A stretch of 64,000 nt of DNA, from contig NC_133169.1 in NCBI RefSeq assembly GCF_040802235.1, positions 42,229,034-42,293,033 of the forward strand. The letters run 5' to 3'. The position numbers and the translations under genes were made by a program. The DNA is from Manis javanica. Its lineage: Eukaryota; Chordata; Mammalia; Pholidota; Manidae. Each line of letters begins with the position of its first letter. The stretch's first letter is position 1. Positions 1-11,990 of this stretch are shown in pieces. The notes beneath the pieces were generated by a model, which saw only the letters and a program-made list of their open reading frames with translations, was not told the DNA's origin and did not search any database.

Positions 1-754
1 CACTGCAGTTGGGAATGCAAATTAGTTCAACCATTGTGGAAAGCAGTATGGAGGTTCCTCAAAAAGCTCAAAATACAAATACCATTTGACTCAGGTATTC
101 TACTTCTAGTAATTTACCATAAGAAAGCAGCAGCCCAGTTTGAAAAAGACAGATGCACCCCTATGTTTATTGCAGCACTATTTACAATAGCCAAGAAATG
201 GAAGCAACTGAAGTGTCCTTCAATAGATGAATGGATAAAGAAGATGTTGTACATATACACAATGGAATATTGTTCAGCCATAAGAAGAAAACAAATCCTA
301 CCATTTGCAACAACATCGATGGAGCTAGAGGGTATTATTCTCAGTGAAATAAGCCAGGTGGAGAAAGACAAGTACCAAATGATTTCACTCATATGTGGAG
401 TATAAGAACAAAGGAAAACTGAAGGAACAAAACAGCAGCAGAATCACAGAACCCACGAATGGACTAATAGTTACCAAAGGGAAAGGGACTGGGGAGGATG
501 GGTGGGAAGGGAATGGACAAGGGTGGGGAAAAAGAAAGGGGGCCTTATGATTAGCATGTATAGTGTGTGGGGGGGCATGGGGAGGGCTGTGCAACACAGA
601 GAAGACTAGTAGTGATTTTACAGCATCTTACTATGCTGATGGGCAGTGACTGTGAAGGGGTATGTGGGGGGGACTTGGTGAAGGGGGGAGCCTAGAAAAC
701 ATAGTTTTCTCCATGTAATTGTAGATTAATGACACCAAAATAAAAAAATTAATT
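1..754 (+). mobile_element. Young L1, 5'-truncated by window edge: ORF2 C-terminus and 3' UTR
   Basis: The frame open to the stop at about 405 encodes the last ~120 residues of L1 ORF2p, the cysteine-rich C-terminal segment with the conserved stretch KCPSIDEWIKKM. It is followed by a G-rich 3' UTR and an A-rich tail near 735-765. The same 3' end recurs in the L1 copies at 10.6-12.0, 17.5 and 41.4 kb, so it belongs to one young family. The rest of the element lies outside the window. As a 3' fragment it cannot mobilise itself. Confidence 0.93.
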
Positions 755-765
755 GAAAAATAAAA

Positions 766-1076
766 ACAGCAGCAGAATCACAGAACCCAAGAATGGACTA
801 ACAGTTACCAAAGGGAAAGGGACTGGGCAGGAGGGGTGGGAAGGGAGGGATAAGGTTGGGGCATAAAGAGGGCATTACAATTAGCATGTAAAATGTGGGG
901 GGAGGCACAGGCAGGGCAGTGCAACACAGAGAAGACAAGAAGTGTCTTTATAGCATCTTACTACACTGATGGACAGTGACTGTTACGACATTTGTGGGGA
1001 GACTTGGTGGAGGGGGGAGCCAAGTAAACATAATATTCCTCATTTAATTGTAGATTAATGATACCGAAAAATAAAA
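766..1076 (+). mobile_element. 5'-truncated L1 3' UTR inserted in the tail of the preceding L1
   Basis: The sequence restarts in the middle of the same 3' UTR (CAGCAGCAGAATCACAG...) and runs to the same GATTAATGATACC end. The 11-mer GAAAAATAAAA lies at 755-765 before it and at 1066-1076 after it, as expected for a target-site duplication. A tandem duplication of the 3' UTR is the alternative. Confidence 0.8.
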
Positions 1077-1080
1077 TAAA

Positions 1081-2393
1081 ATGACAGGCATTAGACCTGC
1101 CACTACTATGAAGAGCCCTGGAATGCTGCAGATGATGTATCTCAGGGCAATGCTGAGCTTTGGAAAATGAAATTGTTTCCGAAGTATGGCAGAAGATATG
1201 CACACAGCCTAGTTGATGTGGTATAAGTACGTATGCTGAGGCAATCATTTCATAAAGATTTGAAAATGACTTGGAAAATTAATTATAGTCCAGAGAAGGT
1301 GTTAATAGGATGTCTTTGAATAATGTAAGAACAATTCAGTAGTGATAAAGGAAGGACAGAATGCAGAAAAGCGGAGGAGAGAAGACAATGAATGCCAAGG
1401 AGTGGAAAAAGAATTAGAAATGCAGAGAGCGACCATCTGACTGGGGATGAAAACTGGAAGGTAATTGGGATCCCCAGGTTCAGGGAAACTATGAAAAAAA
1501 TGATCCATGATTGTACATAAAACTAAGAATCACATAAATATTAGTGAACAGAGAAAATCTTCCTATTTCTAGAGGTGACAGGAAAAGTAAACAATGCAAA
1601 ATGGAGTGTGCAAGACGCACCATCCCCTCAGAACCAACAGCTCTCTGATCACACTTAGTCTGTGTGGTTGGGGAAAATTGACACCAAAAATCCATGGCGG
1701 CTGATAAGAATGTGTGCGTGTTTTAAAATATGGTGTTTTCAGTTTTGAAAATGATAAAGTTAAAAAGGCAATAATATAGTGAACTGAATTAGATTACTAA
1801 ATCACAGATTGAAAAAGTAAGTACTCTTTTTAGAGAAATAGATAGATCTGAGAAAGGACAAGGTTACCAAAAATGAAGAAAAGCAGAGAAATATATTAAA
1901 TGGAAGCAAAAACTGAAAGACAGGTTGCGTGAAATGATTTTATAAAGATTTATTGGTATAGGCAGTCAATTGTAAAAGGCTATTTACATTTTCAAAAAAA
2001 ATGAAATAAAACAAGTATCAAAGGAGAGAGATTTAGATAAAAGTAAAAATGATATAGGTATACATACAGGTATGGATATCTATGAATGTGAACAAAAACA
2101 CAAGTTAACTTAGAAGATGGGCTCGCGTTATACCTCCTAATAGTGTGATTAATGTTCTCTGCTGCTTATGGAAATGTCTATTTGGAGACAATACATTTTA
2201 AATTTCCCTTTGAGAGAAATAGACATATAAGTATACATATAGGTATGATTACACTTACCTGTATGTTCACATGTTTATAAATCACTATGTATATATAAGT
2301 ATATATTCTGTCAATTAAAAATTATTTCCTATAAATTCTTCTCATCAATGTATTCTAAAATGAGTACGAACTTTTTCTGTTTTACTCTTACAC
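1081..2393. other. Intergenic, nothing recognised
   Basis: AT-rich DNA between the L1 ends and the olfactory receptor gene. The short open frames have no recognisable domain and no coherent codon use. I see no RNA gene, tandem array or mobile-element end. Confidence 0.5.
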
Positions 2394-3326
2394 TCACTGT
2401 AAATATGTTCTATGACATAAGACCCTGCCAAGTACCCCTTCTACCTCTGTGCTCCTCAAGCTGTAGATCACAGGGTTTAGCATTGGGGTGATAACCCTGT
2501 AGAGCATGGCGATGAGTCTGTCCTTGTCTGGGGAGTGGTGACTTGAAGAGGGCCGAATGTAGGTGAAGATGGCTGTGCCATAGAACAAACAGACCACCAG
2601 GAGGTGGGAGGCACATGTGGAGAAGGCTTTCTGCTTCCCTTCCACTGAATGGATCTTTAGGATGGTGGATATGATGCATACATAAGAAATGAAGGTGGTT
2701 AGGAAGGCACCAATTCCCAAGACATCTCCTACCACTGAAACAAACATTTCTGCTAGGTAGGTGGATGAGCAGGAGAGGGCCACTACTGGGGGGATGTCAC
2801 AGTAGAACTGGTTAACCCGATTGGATTTGCAGGAAGACAGGCAGAAGGTGGCCACAATATGGAGGAGGAAATGGAGAAACCCTGCTGCCCAGGTCCCAGA
2901 TGTCAGCTGGGCACAACGTGCCTTGGTCATGATGAGGGTGTAATGGAGGGGGAAACAGATGGCCACATACCGTTCATAAGCCATGACAAGAAGGAAGACC
3001 TCAGTCCCCGTCAGGGCCACTAGGAAATAAAGCTGCAAAGCACAGCCCAGGAAGGAAATGCTGTAATTCCCAGTCAGGAGGTTGTCCAGCATCTTGGGGA
3101 CAGTAGCTGATGGGAAGAATATGTCTAAGAGGGACAGATTGGCCAGAAAGTAATACAATGGTGTGTGTAGTGTTTTCTTCATCCCAATGGCCAAGAGAAT
3201 GGTCCCGTTTCCCACCAAGGTGATCTGGTATGTGACGGCAAAGACTACAAAGATAGGATAGTGCACCTTGGGGAGCTCACCCGTGGGGATAAAGTGAGTC
3301 ATGGTGGTGAGATTGTAGCTGTCCAT
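2394..3326 (-). CDS. Olfactory receptor, class II, OR5V1-like
   Basis: Intact single-exon seven-transmembrane odorant receptor of 310 residues, within the usual 300-330. It would act in the plasma membrane of olfactory sensory neurons and signal through Golf. Visible hallmarks are an N-terminal N-L-T glycosylation site, GNGTILL in TM1, LHTPLYYFLANLSLLD at the IC1/TM2 boundary, MAYERYVAIC at the end of TM3, FYCDIPP in EC2, KAFSTCASHLLVV before TM6 and PMLNPVIYSLR in TM7. I start at the ATG at 3324-3326. An in-frame ATG 15 codons upstream lies behind a strong polypyrimidine-AG splice acceptor (about 3350) and is probably intronic. Two oddities: ERY instead of DRY, and one residue fewer than usual between TEVF and MAY, which may shift the TM3 register. 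EC2, IC3 and TM7 most resemble the OR5V1 group; the exact orthologue is unresolved. Confidence 0.9.
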   Translation of the reverse strand: MDSYNLTTMTHFIPTGELPKVHYPIFVVFAVTYQITLVGNGTILLAIGMKKTLHTPLYYFLANLSLLDIFFPSATVPKMLDNLLTGNYSISFLGCALQLYFLVALTGTEVFLLVMAYERYVAICFPLHYTLIMTKARCAQLTSGTWAAGFLHFLLHIVATFCLSSCKSNRVNQFYCDIPPVVALSCSSTYLAEMFVSVVGDVLGIGAFLTTFISYVCIISTILKIHSVEGKQKAFSTCASHLLVVCLFYGTAIFTYIRPSSSHHSPDKDRLIAMLYRVITPMLNPVIYSLRSTEVEGVLGRVLCHRTYLQ

Positions 3327-3340
3327 CTCTTTTCTCCATG

Positions 3341-3362
3341 GGGATCTCTCTGGAGGGAAGGA
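3341..3362 (-). promoter_or_regulatory. Probable splice acceptor for the OR 5'-UTR intron
   Basis: Read on the minus strand, CTTGTTGACTTCCTTCCCTCCAG is a pyrimidine tract plus AG, 20-25 bases before the OR start codon. Mammalian OR genes usually have a noncoding 5' exon spliced just upstream of the single coding exon, so this favours the downstream ATG. An out-of-frame ATG (CCCCATGGAG) lies between the acceptor and the start and would give a short upstream ORF. Confidence 0.5.
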
Positions 3363-3371
3363 AGTCAACAA

Positions 3372-6300
3372 GTATAGGTTAGAGAAAAAACAAGGAAACT
3401 ATTTATTAGAAACTTGAAAAATATTGTGTGTGGTTGGTGATGAATATGTTATTCATGTATTAATTAAAAATTACGATTATTAGAACTGTTGTTAAAACAT
3501 CTCCTGATTTCATGTTGTTGCTTGTAATACTCATCCTCAGATCCTGGCACTAAGGAAGCCCTCTGCATCCCTAAGGAGATGTTTAAAAATGCGACTTCTT
3601 AGTAAATTTATTGTGTACTCACCGGTGTTTGGGATTCCACAATTCAGTGAGAGCTACCTTTGTGTTCTCCACACCTAGTTGGTCATTTACCTTATTTTGT
3701 TTTGTAGTATCTCACTGTGTAGAATTTTATGCACTATCTCAAGTTTAACCACATCAATGGTAGAAGCTATGTATTTTTAAGGTATATAATTTCAAGGTAA
3801 AACATTTTTGTAGTATACTTCTTATGCAATGTTATATTAGTTTTAGCTGCGTAACAGAATGACTCAATAATTACATTAATTGTTGCTCACCATAGTAAAT
3901 GTACCCCTGTTACCACAATTATGCCATATTATTGGTTATTTTCTCTATGTTGTACTTCCGCTCTTATGACTAATTCATTTTATCATTTGTAGTTTGTACC
4001 TTTTTATCCTCTTCACCTTTTTTCACCCATCCTCCTCCCCTATGATTTCACTTTCATGCACAACAACAACAAAAAAAACCCACAAACAATAATAAATAAA
4101 TACCTGGTATATATTTTAATAACTGGTAGCAATGAGCAGATATAAAAAGAATAATTATCAAGAGTTTTTACATGGAAAAGAATGAATGGTGTGTCTCCTG
4201 TTTATATAAATGTGTTGGTGAGAATAAATATAGAAATGGTTTTATAACTTAGAATCATTATCGTTGAAGTATGAATTTTAACAGGTGTTTTCCAGAATTA
4301 GTATATTTAAAAAAATACTTTATCCTATAAGACATAAGCAAACAAATATAACAGAAATAGACACATGAACATAGAGAACAGATACTTGTTACCATTGGTG
4401 ATCTAGATGCAAAGATGTCTTGAAGAAGAGGTACAAACTTGCCATATTAAAATAATTTAATCAGAAAGATGGAAGTACAGCATAGGCAATAGAACCACAT
4501 TTCGTGATGACACAGTCATTACACTTACCGTGTTGAACATTTGGTCATGGCTACAATTTTTGGGTCACTTTGGTGTGAAACCAACATAACATTGTATCTC
4601 ATCAATATTTCATTAAAAAACTAAAATAAGAAAGGAAAATAAAACTAGTTCAATAGTGTCTAAATGTGAGTGAAAATAGAAAATAATATATTGGCATGAT
4701 ATTCAAATCCCATTATCTTTAAAACAAACATGTCATCATAGGTGTAATTATTCAAGGAAGTGTATAAAATTATGTATGACTGAAGCTTTTGACCATAGTA
4801 ACACATTTAATTATTGAATTGCATTTGTATTTACAATAACCTTAAGTGAAGATCTAAGTATCATTTATATAATCTTTTGGTCACTATGAAAACTATGTTT
4901 TTAAATATCACATGTGTATGGTAGAAAAAGAGAAAGATGAATAGAAAATATAAATATGTTAAATGATTAAACCTCAATACATATTTCATCTACTGGAAAT
5001 TATTAATGATATATTTGATGGGATTAAATGTATAGTATAAATAATACAAACTACCTGTAATGATTTATTTATACAAATGAAATGAAATTATTATCTATCA
5101 TATTTTCTAATGTAGTATTTCATTATATTCTTCCTTCTTTTCTTGGTCTTTTTCTTTTCCTTCCTATTCCTTCTATCTTTCCTTCTCACTTCCATTCTTT
5201 CTGCCAGCCTATCTGTCTGTTTTTTTGAAAACTGCAGGAATCATTATGGATGTCAATCTTTAATTTAATTATTTCTTACATATATCATAAAATCAATAAA
5301 CTCTTTAATAGTTACCTGTGGGCAACTACTCCTTAACTTTATTTAGTTGAAATATAATTAATGTACACTTTATATAGTTTTCAGTGATTTGACAATGATA
5401 TCCATTGCTAAATGCTCACAATGACAAATGAAGATACTATCTGCAGATAATATACAAGTATTCCACAATATTATTTATTATATTCCATATACTGTACTTT
5501 CATCCCAATGGCTAATTTATTTCATAATGGGAAGCCTGTACCTCTTTATCCCCTTCACCCATTCTGACCACCCTCCCATCACTCTTCTCCATGTACTATT
5601 TAGATAGGAATCTCTGATGTTATTGTGAGATGATTTTATTCTTTCCACACATAGCCACAGATCCATGCTTCAGAGAAAAATAGAAGTATTTTCATGATAT
5701 TAAATTCATGAAAATTAGGGAAGAAAATGATTACACTAACAAAAATGTGATTGAATATCATTATTCAATCAGTGGGTGTTTAGTGAGTGGATTAAAATAT
5801 GTTGAAACAAAAACCATTTACCCTGTCAGTTCACAAAATCAGAAAGATCAAGGCTCTATGGAAGTACAATTTCAGTTTTCTACATCTTTATATATTCAGT
5901 TTAAGAAAATGTTGTAGTAACTTTTTAAAATTTGAAAAGGTACTATTACAAGAGAAAAAAGTATCTTGAGACATTACATATTAAATTGGCCAAGATTAGC
6001 TCTCTCATGGATACTATCCAGAAAACAGCTTTAACTATATAACTTACCCCTTTGCCTGCATTTAAAAAGAAATGAACCTCATATGAAGCTCTGTTCTTTA
6101 TCAAATGTATACTTCTTGGATCCACTATATGGAGAAAAAGTAAGTTAGTTAATCAAGCAAAAATAATCTCTGATATATCTTGAATTTTTTAAGATAATTA
6201 AAATGTTATAATTTCTTTAGTATGCCAATATCAAGGAAAATCATATTTAAAATTATGAATAGGAAGATGTTTCTTATTAAGGCTGTATTGATAAAGAAGA

Positions 6301-7090
6301 AATGCATATCCTTCCTCTTTAACCCAGTGTATTGATAAGTAATTATTTAAAGCAGTCAAAAATGTCCTAAATTTTGTAGCTGTTCCTGCTTTGTTGAATC
6401 CTTACTGCCTGTTAGGTCTCATGGACCGATATTTTAGGGGACACACACATTCAGGTCTTTGGGTCAGAGAATTCCATTTGATGCAGCAGAACTTCACAGC
6501 CAGAGGATCTGGATGCACACTTGCATGTGGATGCACAATTTCTAGGGCTGAAATTAATTGTAAGCATTTGTTTACACACACATTCTATAATAGTAGAAAT
6601 TGCACACCCTTCATTTTACCATTTTAGTATTCAATTTAACTGATTTATCCAAGGTATACATGTTCATACCATACTAACATCTTGAATAATATCAAATTAT
6701 TGATTTTAGCTGAAAAAGTGCAGAATTTACTTCACACTTTCATTTCATTGTCTTTTCATAGAGCTCATTCCCAATAAAAACAATTACCAGAGAGAAAGTA
6801 AAATAATCTGCCCAAAGAAAAAGAAGAATGAAAATTAAAATCTCACATACACAGTGTGAATATTGCAACTTATTTATAGTTTATTGTACCCAATTTTCTC
6901 TTAGGAAAAAAATACTTCCCTAGAGAGAATATTATTGACTTCTTCATATGTATAAATTTCTACTACCCTAATAGTTGGCACTTATAATAATAATAGGCAC
7001 ATACTTATTTTATACTTATTCAATTTAATGTAAGTGAAAGAAAGCTACATTATAGAAGAGTAAAACTTTTGTTTGTTATAACTTTCTAGA
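3372..7090. other. AT-rich intergenic DNA with ancient L1-like 3' relics
   Basis: No gene is recognised. Stretches near 3820-4090 and 5335-5600 read, on the minus strand, like degraded old L1 3' ends (GTACAGCATAGGG-type motifs, TGTACTTTCATCCC). A plus-strand relic with the motif GAAACCAACATAACATTGTAT lies near 4480-4620. A pyrimidine-rich tract spans about 5110-5215. The short frames at 5708-5917 and 6391-6627 resemble no known protein and are probably chance. Confidence 0.4.
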
Positions 7091-7415
7091 TGTAACTCTT
7101 GGGGAGGGGGAATGTTTTTCCAGCCTGGGACAAAATACCTTTGAAACCAAAATATATCAAAAGGAGAAATAAAGTGGGAGAAACCAATTTATTGCTTCCA
7201 AGTAGTCATCTATTTCTACTTGCCAGAGTCTCTCATGACCAGCCTGTAAAGAGGGGCCCTACCCACCTTCTTGGGTCCAGATATTCCCTCACTCCCCATT
7301 GTCATTACCTATTGATATGGAGATGTTCTACTTCTCTCCACCCCTTGGAAACACCTATTTATTTGGAGATACACTGCAGCCAGGCAAGAGATTCTGGAAA
7401 TAATGCAATTTTACC
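7091..7415 (-). mobile_element. Solo LTR, same 325-bp family as the 51.5-59.5 kb provirus
   Basis: It aligns end to end with the LTRs at 51537-51857 and 59208-59532. All begin TGTAAC on the plus strand, share the TTTGAA-CCAAAAT block, the TTTATTG block (AATAAA on the minus strand) and repeated TATTGATATGGAGAT-like motifs, and end near CAATTTTA. No internal retroviral sequence flanks it, so it is probably a solo LTR left by LTR-LTR recombination. I see no clear TSD. Confidence 0.75.
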
Positions 7416-8337
7416 AAAAATGAGCATCTATGTTAACCATTGCTCCATTTTTTAATTTCTTTACTCATACATTAGAAGATTTGTAATCTTTTTTAACTCT
7501 TTACATGGTTTCCATTGTGCTTCATGAAACAGATTTTAACTTCAATTGCTTTATCTGTTACCTTCACCTTTTACAACTTCAGATAATAGAAATGGATACC
7601 CTATTATAATCAGGAACTGCCTATACATTTCCCCCACCATCAATCCTCATTTCTTCTCCTCTGTTGGAAGTTGCTTGACTAATGTATTAGTTGGAAACCA
7701 TAACTTTGAATCAAAATACACCCATAAAAAAGTGACTTAAGCAAAATAAGAGATTTTCTCTCACAGTAAAAAAATGGGTGAGATTCCACCATCAAACATG
7801 ACCATGCACCTGGGCTCCCACAGGTTTCTCCTCAGCATTCTAATCACATGGCTTTAATTCTCAGGAATCAAAGCAAGACTGGCAGCTGCATCCATCCCTG
7901 CACCCATCCACTGTAGCTCCAAACGTTTGCAATCAGTGGACGGCAGCCCTAGACCTGGCACCTGCAAGGAGGGAAGGGAATGTGAGCTGCACTGAGACCC
8001 TTGTAAGAATGGTTTGTGGAAGCAAATCTAAAAGTTTCTACTTAATCTATATTTGAAAGTGTTTTGTTATCTGGACATCTACGATGTCAAGGAGTCTTGG
8101 ACATATGATTTTCATTTGAGTCAAATGTTTGTAAAGTGACCAGTAGTGTCAATACCTGCATATATTCTAAGTTCTTATTCATATGTTTGTATGAAAAATG
8201 TAGCTTGATATGTATATGTGTGTGTATATATATATATACTTATATATATATACATGTATATATAAACATAATTTTTTGTGTATACTCTCTTTTTCCTTGA
8301 TAAGTCTGGCTTGGGTGTAATAAGTCTGGCCAAGATG
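7416..8337. other. Intergenic; possible old interspersed repeat and TA/TG microsatellite
   Basis: About 7690-7960 has the look of an old dispersed repeat that I cannot name. A (TG)/(TA) microsatellite lies at about 8212-8270. No gene is recognised. Confidence 0.4.
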
Positions 8338-10612
8338 TGTAATAATTAAAATGGCAAGATCAAGGACAAGGCTTGATTATTGAAAGCAGTCAGAGGGAGA
8401 AAAAAGATCACCTACAAAGGAAAAACATCAGTCTATCATCGGACTTCTCAACAGAAACCTTACAGGCCAGAGAGGAGTGGCATGATATATTTAAGGCAAT
8501 GAAGTATAAGGCCTCAAACAAAGAATACACTACCTGGCAAGATTATCATGTAAAGTTGAAGCAGGGATTAAACATTTTTCAAATAAGCAAAAGTTGAGGG
8601 AATTTACCTTCCACAATCCATCTCTACAGTGAATTTTAAATGGAATGCTCTAGATGGAAGTGCTCCTAAGGCTAAATAGCTGTTCCCAGGGAAAATAAAA
8701 CCACAATGAAGGAAGTAGACCAATTAATTACAAATCAAATACAAAGTAAATCAGCTACCCCCAAAGTCAGTCAAGGGATACACAAAGAGTACAGAATATG
8801 ACACCTAACATATGAAGTGTAGAGGATGAAGAAAAAAGAAGGGAGAAAAAAGTATCTTTAGATTGTGTTTGTAATAGTATATGAAGCAAGTTAAGTTAGA
8901 CTGTTAGAGAATAAAGAAGCTGCCATTGAACCTTTCGTTATCACAAATCTAAGCCTGCAATGGCAATAAGTACCAATCTGTCGATAATCATCTTAAATGT
9001 AAATGGACTGAATGCACCAATCAAAAGACATAGAGTTACAGAATGAATAAAAAATCAAGACCCATCTATATGCTGCTTACAAGCAAGTCACATCAAACCC
9101 AAAGACATACATAGACTAAAAGTGAAGGGATGGAAAAAGATATTTTAGAAAACAATAGGGAGAATACAGCAGGATTTGCAATACTTATACCAGATAAAAT
9201 AGAATTCAAAACACAGAAAGTAACAAGAGGCAAAGAAGGACATTACATAATGGTAAAAGGGTCAGACGAACAACAGTATATAACCACTATAAATATTTAT
9301 GCACCCAACATAGGAGGACCTACATATGTGAAAGAAATACTAACAGAACTAAAGGGGGAAATAGAATTCAGTGAATTCATTTGAGGAGACTTCAACACAC
9401 CACTTACTCCAAAGGACAGACCAACCAGACAGAAATAGGCAAGGAGACAGGGGCACTGAACAACACATTAGCACAGACGGACCAAACAGACATTTACAGA
9501 ACACTCCACTCAAAAGCAGCAGGATACACATTCTTCTCAAGTGAACATGAAGCATTTTCACAAGCAGATCACATACTGGGACACTAAAGAGCCTCAGTAA
9601 ATTCAAAAAGATTGAAATTCTACCAACCAACTTCTCAGACTACAAAGGTATGAAACTAGCAATAACTTGTGCAAAGAAAACAAAAAATCCCACAAACACA
9701 TGGAAGCTTAACAATATGCTCCCAAATAATCAATGGATCAATGACCAAATAAAAGCAGAGATCAACCATATATGGAGACAAATGACAAAAACAGCTAAAC
9801 ACTTCAAATTCTGTGGGATGCAGTGAATGCAGTTCTAAGAAAAAAGTATATAGAAATACAGGCCTATCACAAGAAAGAAGAACAATCCCAAATGAACAGT
9901 TTAACTCACAACTAATGAAACTAGAAAGAGCAGAAGAAATGAGGCTCAAAGACAGTAGAAGGAGGGATATAATAAAGATGAGATGAGAAATAAATAAAAT
10001 TGAGTAGAATAAAACAATAGGAAGAATTAATGAAATGAACAGCTGTTTCTTTGAAAAAAATCTAAAAAATAGATTAACACCTAGCCAGATTTATCAAGAA
10101 AAAAGAGCCTACGCACATAAACAGAATCAGAAATGAGAAAGGAAAAAGCACAATGGATGCCACAGAAATACAAAGAATTATTAGAGAATACTATGAAAAA
10201 TTACATGCTAACAATTTGTAGAATCTAGAAGAAATGACAATTTTCTAGAAAAATACAACCTTCCAAGACTGACCCAGGAAGAAACAGAAAATCTGAACAG
10301 ACCAATTATCAACAATGAAATTGAACTGTTAATCAAAATACTACTTAAAACCCCTGGACCAGAAGGTTTCACCAATGAATTTTATCGAACATTTAGAGAT
10401 GACCTAATACCCATCCTCCTTAAAGTTTTACAAAAAAGTAGAAGAGGAGGGAATACTTCCAAACTCATTCTATGAAGCCAGCATCACTGTAATATCAAAC
10501 CAGGCAAAGACACCACAACAAAAGAAAATTACAGACCAATATCCCTGAGGAACATAGATGAAAAAATACTCAATAAAATATTAGTAAACCGGATTCAAAA
10601 ATACATCAAGAG
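8338..10612 (+). mobile_element. Old L1, 5' part (ORF1 C-terminus and ORF2 EN/RT), split by a nested L1
   Basis: The ORF1p C-terminal domain is recognisable at 8380-8620 (reading LSSDFSTETLQAREEW), followed by the inter-ORF region. ORF2 starts near 8960 with ILNVNGLNAPIKRHRV, then passes through endonuclease and early reverse-transcriptase sequence with many stops and indels. The element breaks at 10612 and resumes at 11991. It has no 5' UTR or ORF1 N-terminus, so it was 5'-truncated or eroded. It is clearly older than the copies at 17.5-23.5 and 41.4-47.5 kb. Confidence 0.88.
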
Positions 10613-11990
10613 TGGACGAACAATGGAAAAATGACAGCATCTTCAACAGTTGGTGTTGGCAAAACTGGACAGCTACATGTAAGAGCTAATCCCATACACA
10701 AAAGTAAATTTGAAATTCACCAAAGACTTGAATGTAAGTCATTAAACCATAAAACTCTTAGTAAAAAAACATAGGCAAAAATCTCTTGGACATAAACATG
10801 AGCAACCTCTTCATGAACATATCTCCCCGGGCAAGGGAAACAAAAGCAAAAATGAACAAGAGGGACTATATCAAGGTGAACAGCTTCTTCGCAGCAAAGG
10901 ACACCATCAGTAGAACAAAAAGGCATCCTACAGTATGGGAGAATATATTCATAAATGACAGATCTGATAAAAGGTTGACATCTGAAATATATAAAGAGCT
11001 CATGCATGTCAACAAACAAAAAGCAAATAATCCAATTAAAAAATGGGAAGAGGAGCTGAACAGACAGTTCTCCAAAGAAGAAATTCATATGGCCAACAGA
11101 CACATGAAAAGATGCTCCGCATCACTACTTACCAGGGAAATGCAAATTAAAACCACAATGAGATACCACCTCACACCAGTAAGGACCGCCACCATCCAAA
11201 AGACAAACAACAACAAATGTTGGCAAGGTTGTGGAGAAAGGAGAACCCTCCTACACTGCTGGTGGAAATGTAAATTAGTTCAACCATTGTAGAAAGCAGT
11301 ATGGAGATTTCTCAAAAAGCTCAAAATAGAAATACCATTTGACCAAGGAATTCCATTTCTAGGAATTTACATTAAGAATACAGCAGCCCAGTTTGGAAAA
11401 GACAGATGCACCCCTATGTTTATTGCAGCATTATTTACAATAGCCAAGAAATGGAAGCCACCTAAGTGTCCATCAATAGATGAATGGATAAAGAAGATGT
11501 CATACATATACACAATAGAATATTGTTCAGGCATAAGAAGAAAACAAATCCTACCATTTGCAACAACATGGATGGAGCTAGAGGGTATTTTGCTCAGTGA
11601 AATAAGCCAGGCAGAGAAAGACAAGTACCAAATGATTTCACTCATATGTGGAGTATAATGACAAAGAAAAAACTGAAGGAACAAAATAGCAGCAGAATCA
11701 CAGAACCCAAGAATGGACTAACATTTACCAAAGGGAAAGGGACTGGAAGGATGGGTGCAAAGGGAGGGATAAGGGAGGAGAAAAGAAAGGGGGTATTACC
11801 ATTAGCATATATAATGTGGGGGAAGGCATGGGGAGGGCTGTGCAACACAGGGCAGACAAGCAGTGATTCTACAACATCTTACAATGCTGATGGACAGTGA
11901 CTGTAATGGGGTTTGTGTGTGGGGACTTGGTGAAGGTGGGAGCCTAGTAAACATAATGTTCCTCATGTAATTGTAGATAAATGATACAAA
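10613..11990 (+). mobile_element. Younger 5'-truncated L1 nested in the old L1
   Basis: This 1.38-kb fragment covers late ORF2 through the 3' UTR to an A-rich end. A 168-residue frame (10786-11292) carries the post-RT segment of ORF2p and a second frame (11416-11658) the last 80 residues; a stop and frameshift separate them. AAAAATACATCAAGAG occurs at 10597-10612 and again at 11991-12006, and the older L1 reading continues across the join. This is a textbook L1 insertion into an L1. Confidence 0.92.

Noticed and set aside
2410-2679. 89-codon minus-strand frame overlapping the OR
   Set aside because: It is a shadow of the receptor's C-terminal region in another frame.
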